DNA of 64,000 nucleotides. Source: Ideonella_A intermedia_A (GTDB lineage Bacteria > Pseudomonadota > Gammaproteobacteria > Burkholderiales > Burkholderiaceae_C). The DNA is taken from positions 77,788-141,787 of the forward strand of contig CALRPU020000010.1 in NCBI GenBank assembly GCA_943370175.1, given 5' to 3'. The notes below the pieces were generated by a model. The model saw only the letters and a program-made list of their open reading frames with translations. It was not told the origin of the DNA and made no database searches. Below, one piece after another: positions 59,810-64,000 of the stretch. The position numbers were made by a program, and so were the translations under genes. Numbering within the stretch: the stretch's first letter is position 1; each line of letters opens with the position of its first letter.

Positions 59810-60721
59810 ATGGCCACCAGCTTGCTTGCGCTGCTCGACGACATCGCCACCATCTTGGACGACGTGTCGGTGCTCACCAAGGTGGCGGCCAAGAAGACCG
59901 CGGGCGTGCTGGGCGACGACCTGGCCTTGAACGCCCAACAGGTGGCCGGGGTCAAGGCGGACCGCGAATTGCCGGTGGTGTGGGCCGTTTGCAAGGGCTC
60001 CGCCCTGAACAAGCTCATCCTGGTGCCTGCGGCGTTGGCCATCAGCGCGTTCGCGCCCTGGCTGGTCACGCCGTTGTTGATGGTCGGCGGTCTGTTCCTG
60101 TGCTTCGAGGGCGCCGAGAAGCTGGCCCACAAGTTCCTGCACAGCGCCCAGGACGACGAGGCCCGTCGGGCCGAGCTGACCCAGGCCCTCAGCGACCCGG
60201 CGGTTGACCTGGTGGCCGTTGAAAAGGACAAGATCAAGGGCGCAATCCGCACCGATTTCATCCTGTCGGCCGAGATCATCGCCATCACGCTGGGCACCGT
60301 GCAGACCCAGCCCTTCGGGACCCAGCTGGCGGTGCTCGCGGGCATCGCGGCCATCATGACCGTGGGTGTGTATGGCCTGGTGGCGGGCATCGTGAAGCTG
60401 GACGACCTGGGGCTTTACCTCAGTCGGCTGGGCGGTGGCCTGGCCGCGGTGGGTCGAGGCATTCTGGTGGCCGCGCCCTGGTTGATGAAGACCTTGTCGG
60501 TGGCCGGCACGGCCGCGATGTTCCTGGTGGGCGGGGGCATTCTGACCCACGGCATCCCGGCGATTCACCACGCCATCGAGGCCCTGGCGAATCAGGCGGG
60601 CAGTGCGTTCAAATGGCTGGTGCCCACCTTGCTGGATGGGGTGGTGGGCGTGCTGGCGGGCATCGTGGTGGTGCTTGTGGTTCACGCGGGCAGCGCCTTG
60701 CGTCGGCGGCAGGCGGCATGA
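59810..60721 (+). CDS. DUF808 family membrane protein (YedI-like)
   Basis: A 303-residue inner-membrane protein with about six hydrophobic segments. The N-terminus MATSLLALLDDIATILDDVSVLTKVAAKKTAGVLGDDLALNA is the family hallmark, then KGSALNKLILVPAALAIS and FEGAEKLAHK. Function unknown. Its stop overlaps the next gene by four bases (ATGA). Confidence 0.92.
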   Translation: MATSLLALLDDIATILDDVSVLTKVAAKKTAGVLGDDLALNAQQVAGVKADRELPVVWAVCKGSALNKLILVPAALAISAFAPWLVTPLLMVGGLFLCFEGAEKLAHKFLHSAQDDEARRAELTQALSDPAVDLVAVEKDKIKGAIRTDFILSAEIIAITLGTVQTQPFGTQLAVLAGIAAIMTVGVYGLVAGIVKLDDLGLYLSRLGGGLAAVGRGILVAAPWLMKTLSVAGTAAMFLVGGGILTHGIPAIHHAIEALANQAGSAFKWLVPTLLDGVVGVLAGIVVVLVVHAGSALRRRQAA

Positions 60722-61131
60722 CGGTGGGCATGGCCGAGCCTGGCGCCGTGACCACCGCCACTGCCGCTGTCATCGCGCGGGTGCCCGGTCGTTGTGCGGC
60801 ACTTCTGGCCTGGATGGCCGCTGCCGGCGGCATCGCATGGGGCGGCGCCGCGGTCGCCCAGGTTGACGAGGACCCGGTCCGCTACATTGAGTTCACCCAG
60901 GACTTCACAGGCCACTGTGTGGCGCGCCAAGGGGTGCAGATTCTGGTGCGCAGCACCCACCCGACGCGCAGCGTGCGGGTCTGGCTGGACCGATATCACA
61001 TGGGCACCGGCACCGGCGACCGCTCGCGGTCGGAGCTGCGACCCCAGGCCGAGCCCGAACCCCTGGGCTGCTCGCGCACCACCCACGGCCCTCAGGAGTG
61101 GCGCGTCGTGCGGGCGTCGTTCGTGGACTGA
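60718..61131 (+). CDS. Hypothetical exported protein
   Basis: A 137-residue protein with a hydrophobic export segment (about 25-47, LLAWMAAAGGIAWGGAAVAQ). The mature part is short and beta-like (YIEFTQDFTGHCVARQGVQILVR) with two cysteines, one at about 66 and one near 114, probably forming a disulfide. No domain recognised. Translationally coupled to DUF808. Converges on the next gene 13 bases away. Confidence 0.65.
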   Translation: MTVGMAEPGAVTTATAAVIARVPGRCAALLAWMAAAGGIAWGGAAVAQVDEDPVRYIEFTQDFTGHCVARQGVQILVRSTHPTRSVRVWLDRYHMGTGTGDRSRSELRPQAEPEPLGCSRTTHGPQEWRVVRASFVD

Positions 61132-61143
61132 GCCCGGCGGCCC

Positions 61144-61578
61144 TCAAAAGCAGTTCGCGTCCGGCAGCTTGAGCCGACAGCTCCAGCGGAACTCCTGGCG
61201 CTGGTACTTCGGAGAGCGTTGAAAGATCGCTGTGGGTTCGCGCTCGATGTCGTCGGCCAGCGGCAAGCTGGCGTCCCGGCCCTGGCTGTTGGTGAAAAAG
61301 CGCAGGAAACACGCCTGCGTCACCGGGCACAACTGGTCGATGATGGCGTTGTGGTAGTCGCGGTTCGCGGCCGCTGCCGCCGGCACGATGACGTAGATGG
61401 CCAGGCCAAGCCGTCCGACGAGCTGCCAGTCGCGGGCCGCGTCGACCGCCGGGGTCTGGCGTGGGGGTTCGGGCTGCGCTTGGGCCGCCGCGCCCGCGAG
61501 CGCGAGGCCCAGCAGCCATGCCACCCGAGACAGCACGGCGGGGCGGCGCACCGGTCGGTCAACCAAGGGAAGGCGCAT
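61144..61578 (-). CDS. Hypothetical exported protein
   Basis: A 144-residue protein with a signal segment (about 14-36, ending AAAQAQ). The mature part has three cysteines (DQLCPVTQACFLRFF and RWSCRLKLP... near the end) and PKYQRQEFRWSC. A second methionine codon nine bases further upstream (61587) is an alternative start. No family identified; divergent from dusC. Confidence 0.6.
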   Translation of the reverse strand: MRLPLVDRPVRRPAVLSRVAWLLGLALAGAAAQAQPEPPRQTPAVDAARDWQLVGRLGLAIYVIVPAAAAANRDYHNAIIDQLCPVTQACFLRFFTNSQGRDASLPLADDIEREPTAIFQRSPKYQRQEFRWSCRLKLPDANCF

Positions 61579-61698
61579 GACGCGCATCGTAGGCAGGGCC
61601 GGGCCGCAGCGCCTCAGCATGAACCCCGTGGCGGTGCGCCGGCGAACAGGGCCGCCGGCGCTGGGTCGGCCGGGTTGGTGTGCGAGACTTCGCACCCC

Positions 61699-62733
61699 AT
61701 GACGCTGCTGCTTGCCCCGATGGAAGGCCTGCTGGACGCCAGCCTTCGCGATGTGCTGACCCGGGCGGGTGGCATCGACCGCTGTGTGTCCGAGTTCATC
61801 CGCGTGACCGACACGCTGCTGCCCCACAAGGTGTTCACGCGCATCGTCCCGGAACTGCGCCAGGGTGGACGCACGCCAGCCGGCGTGCCGGTGCGGGCCC
61901 AGTTGCTGGGCTCGGACCCGGAGCGCCTGGCCGCCAACGCCCAGCGCCTGGCGGCACTTGGTCCCCATGGCATCGACCTGAACTTCGGCTGCCCTGCCAA
62001 GGTGGTGAACCGCCATGGCGGGGGCGCCACGCTGCTGGACGAGCCAGATCGGCTGTACCGCATCGTCGCCGCTGTCCGCGCGGCCGTGCCGACGCCGATG
62101 GTGGTGTCGGCCAAGATGCGCTTGGGGGTCAACGATGCATCGCGGGCGGTCGATTGCGCCCGGGCGCTGGTGGACGGCGGGGCGGCAGAACTCGTCGTTC
62201 ACGCGCGGACCAAGCGGGACGGCTACAAGCCGCCCGCCTACTGGGAACTGATCGCGGGCGTCCGGGAGGCTGTGGGCGTGCCGGTCATCGCCAATGGCGA
62301 GATCTGGACCGCGGCCGATGCACAACGCTGCCGCGCCTTGTCGGGTTGTCAAGGCTTGATGCTGGGCCGCGGCATGGTGGCCAACCCGGGGCTGGCACTG
62401 GAAATTCGGCTGGCGGATTGGGGTGGCGTGCCCAACGGGGTGTTCCGCCCGGTGCCTTGGCCGCAGGTGCTGACGCTGCTGCAGCGGTACTGGTGCCTGA
62501 TCCAAGTCCTGATCGAGCCTCGCCACCAGGCCGGTCGGATCAAGCAGTGGCTGCACCACCTGCGCCGTGCCCACCCCGAAGCGGACCGGGCCCACACGGA
62601 GCTGCGCACGGTGAACGACCCGAATCAGCTGGCGCTCGCCCTCGGCCTGGTCGACCCTTCGACAGCGCCCGGACCATCGACGCTGGCCGCACCCGCCCGC
62701 GCGCTGGTCCAAGCCGCACCCTTGAATGCATGA
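61699..62733 (+). CDS. dusC: tRNA-dihydrouridine synthase DusC
   Basis: A 344-residue FMN-dependent enzyme that reduces uridine to dihydrouridine in tRNA. LLAPMEGLLDASLRDVLTRAGG and the catalytic cysteine in LNFGCPAKVVNRHGGGATLL are diagnostic; the cysteine is near residue 99. VVSAKMRLGVND and VIANGEIWTAADAQRC are later family blocks. The RHGGGATL form and overall length favour the DusC group over DusA or DusB. The last ~30 residues are Pro/Ala-rich. Confidence 0.92.
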   Translation: MTLLLAPMEGLLDASLRDVLTRAGGIDRCVSEFIRVTDTLLPHKVFTRIVPELRQGGRTPAGVPVRAQLLGSDPERLAANAQRLAALGPHGIDLNFGCPAKVVNRHGGGATLLDEPDRLYRIVAAVRAAVPTPMVVSAKMRLGVNDASRAVDCARALVDGGAAELVVHARTKRDGYKPPAYWELIAGVREAVGVPVIANGEIWTAADAQRCRALSGCQGLMLGRGMVANPGLALEIRLADWGGVPNGVFRPVPWPQVLTLLQRYWCLIQVLIEPRHQAGRIKQWLHHLRRAHPEADRAHTELRTVNDPNQLALALGLVDPSTAPGPSTLAAPARALVQAAPLNA

Positions 62734-62762
62734 CAGGCCGCGGTCACGCGGCGGAGTGATTT

Positions 62763-62987
62763 GTGAAGACCCACCAGATTGAAGTGCTGAAATTGAAGGC
62801 GGCCTCCCAGGGGCATGGCCTGGTCGAGTTCGCGGTTGACGTGAGCATCAGCCCGCGCCCGCCGGTGGACGACCGCGTGCCCACCAGCGTGCTCAGCTTG
62901 ACCGAGGCCAATGCCCGCGTGCTGATGGCGCTGCTCAAGCAGCAGCTGTCGGACATCGACAAACGCAAGGCGCGAAGCCAGCGCTGA
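62763..62987 (+). CDS. Small conserved hypothetical protein
   Basis: A 74-residue protein with GTG start. The sequence KTHQIEVLKLKAASQGHGLVEFAVDVSISPRPPVDDRVPTSVLSLTEANARVLMALLKQQ has a beta strand, a loop and a helix; no motif recognised. It follows dusC by 29 bases and may be co-transcribed. Confidence 0.6.
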   Translation: MKTHQIEVLKLKAASQGHGLVEFAVDVSISPRPPVDDRVPTSVLSLTEANARVLMALLKQQLSDIDKRKARSQR

Positions 62988-63016
62988 GCAGTACGGCCGC
63001 AGCGCGCGGCACGGGC

Positions 63017-63850
63017 TCAGGTGGACCAGATCCGTGGCGGGTGCGCGTCCAGTTGCCAGGCGGCAAGGCGCCAAGCGGCGCGCACCCGGTTCATCAGCGC
63101 CATCGCGGGCTCGACCCGATGGGCCAGTGCCCGCACGATCACGAGCCGCGGGTCGCTGGACGTCGTGCCGGCGGGCAGGGTGGCCGCGTCGGCAACGTCG
63201 ATCGCGCGCCGTGCCGCGTCCAGCAGCTGCTCTCGGCGCGGCGGCGGCACGGCGTCGCCCGCAGCGAACCACGCGGTGGCCAGCACGGTGTGCCCCGCCC
63301 AGCCCAGCGGCCCGTGCAGCAGGCGGGTGTCGTCGCCGCTCACCCGCGCCCGTTCGAGCCAAACGCCGGGCAGTTCGATGCGCTGGTCCATCTGGCCGCG
63401 GTCGAAGGCCTCACCGCTCGCCGGCAGCCCCAGCGCCAGGACGTCCCAGCCGATCATCTCGGCCCCCGGCGCCAGCGTGAAGCACAGGTGATTCTCGGCC
63501 TGCGTGGACGCGTGGCAGATGGTCTCCAAGGGCATCCATTCCAGCCGTCCCCCGCAGGCCACCTGCGCACTCACCTGCTGCCGCGCCAGTGGCCCGGTGC
63601 TGCGGTAGAAGCGGGTCGCACCCGGCGTGGTCAGCACCGCGTGGGCGCCTTCGTCGACGCGCAGTCCCAGTTCAAGCACGTCCCCGCCCACCAGGCCACC
63701 GGGCGGGTGCACCATGACATGGTGGCAGACGGCCGGGCCTTCCGGGTACAGGCTGGCCAGCACGCGCAGCGGACCGTGATGCCGGCTGCGTGCGCGGGTG
63801 CCGCGGCCGTCGTGGTCGTAATGCAGGTCCAGCCGCGCGTGCCAGCCCAT
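63017..63850 (-). CDS. ureD: Urease accessory protein UreD
   Basis: A 277-residue UreD (UreH), which with UreF and UreG delivers nickel to apo-urease. Family blocks: LRVLASLYPEGPAVCHHVMVHPPGGLVGGDVLELGLRV, TTPGATRFYRSTGPLARQQVSAQV and LEWMPLETICHASTQAEN. No other urease gene is in the window; they are expected beyond its left side in transcription order, that is downstream at lower coordinates only if present elsewhere, and none was seen between here and dusC. The rfbC-like gene lies 5 bases upstream. Confidence 0.9.
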   Translation of the reverse strand: MGWHARLDLHYDHDGRGTRARSRHHGPLRVLASLYPEGPAVCHHVMVHPPGGLVGGDVLELGLRVDEGAHAVLTTPGATRFYRSTGPLARQQVSAQVACGGRLEWMPLETICHASTQAENHLCFTLAPGAEMIGWDVLALGLPASGEAFDRGQMDQRIELPGVWLERARVSGDDTRLLHGPLGWAGHTVLATAWFAAGDAVPPPRREQLLDAARRAIDVADAATLPAGTTSSDPRLVIVRALAHRVEPAMALMNRVRAAWRLAAWQLDAHPPRIWST

Positions 63851-63855
63851 GCCCG

Positions 63856-64000
63856 TCAGGCCAGGTCGGCCAGCAGCGCCGCGGCCGCGTCCTTGGCGGA
63901 CAAGACCGGTGCCGCGCCGTTCAAGGCGTGCAGCGGCCAGTCGATGGCCAGGCTCGGATCGTCCCAGCGCACCGCGCCTTCGAACGCGGGGGCGTAGTAG
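63856..64000 (-). CDS. rfbC: dTDP-4-dehydrorhamnose 3,5-epimerase, C-terminal part (5' end beyond window)
   Basis: Only the last ~48 codons are present, read leftwards from the window edge to a TGA at 63856-63858. The translated end (YYAPAFEGAVRWDDPSLAID, then WPLHALNGAAPVLSAKDAAA and a short tail) matches the C-terminus of RmlC/RfbC epimerases, which make dTDP-4-keto-L-rhamnose for surface polysaccharides. The stop is five bases before the ureD start, so the two may be co-transcribed, an unusual pairing. Confidence 0.7.
   Translation of the reverse strand, partial: YYAPAFEGAVRWDDPSLAIDWPLHALNGAAPVLSAKDAAAALLADLA

Noticed and set aside
1..64000. Insertion sequences, prophage, CRISPR arrays, rRNA or tRNA genes
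   Set aside because: No transposase, integrase, spaced direct repeats or RNA gene features were seen on reading both strands; a covariance search would be more decisive for small RNAs.

Overview
The window is high-GC, densely packed chromosomal DNA from a proteobacterium, most likely a betaproteobacterium of the order Burkholderiales. That placement is an inference from gene content: a bacterial tetrahydromethanopterin (H4MPT) C1 module, a XoxF methanol dehydrogenase module, DUF3422 and DUF808 proteins, urease and rhamnose genes, and many small secreted Burkholderiales-type proteins. No insertion sequence, prophage, CRISPR array, rRNA or tRNA gene was seen.

Left part (1-22957) is a methylotrophy island. 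Positions 1-5868 hold the H4MPT biosynthesis and formaldehyde-oxidation genes: a partial beta-RFAP synthase, mtdB, an ATP-grasp protein, mch, a second ATP-grasp protein and a CitG-like protein. The formaldehyde-activating enzyme fae and xoxF follow; XoxF carries the lanthanide-type Asp-x-Asp motif. Next come xoxG (cytochrome c), xoxJ (periplasmic binding protein), a trypsin-like protease with a helical-repeat tail, two secreted proteins of unknown function and a metallo-beta-lactamase (MBL) fold protein of the 'quinoprotein relay' type. Facing them is a complete mxaRSACKL operon in which every junction is a 4-base ATGA overlap. No mxaF or mxaI is present here. A chemoreceptor gene with a very short sensor loop follows, then a second half of the relay system: an MBL protein that has lost metal ligands, a SoxY-SoxZ-like fused carrier and a thioredoxin-fold protein. 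Together the genes describe periplasmic methanol oxidation, electron transfer to cytochrome c, maturation or repair of the PQQ enzyme, and H4MPT-dependent oxidation of formaldehyde in the cytoplasm.

Middle part (22958-46533) is mostly single genes of general metabolism: DUF3422, a third MBL protein, an MFS exporter, a thioesterase, a hexose-phosphate mutarotase, glutathione reductase, an NADP-dependent oxidoreductase, a cold-shock protein with a long leader, a cupin, a luciferase-like oxidoreductase, an S4 RNA-binding protein, a short 'core' MetE-type methionine synthase, an OmpA-like barrel, a 2OG-Fe dioxygenase, an S9 peptidase, an SDR, an RluA-type pseudouridine synthase, an alpha/beta hydrolase, a Tim44-like protein and a GMC oxidoreductase.

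Right part (46534-64000) starts with a 585-base gap without a clear gene, then rsgA, an ABC exporter, a flavodoxin-like reductase, a TonB receptor, a cyclic-nucleotide-binding protein, an orphan ParA, a lipid kinase coupled to a metallophosphoesterase, a GNAT enzyme, an unusual methyltransferase-ferredoxin fusion, a histidine phosphatase, DUF808, dusC, ureD and the 3' end of a dTDP-4-dehydrorhamnose 3,5-epimerase gene.

The strongest candidate for a poorly described system is the quinoprotein relay set (about 10024-13342 and 20416-22957) wrapped around mxaRSACKL beside a lanthanide-type dehydrogenase.
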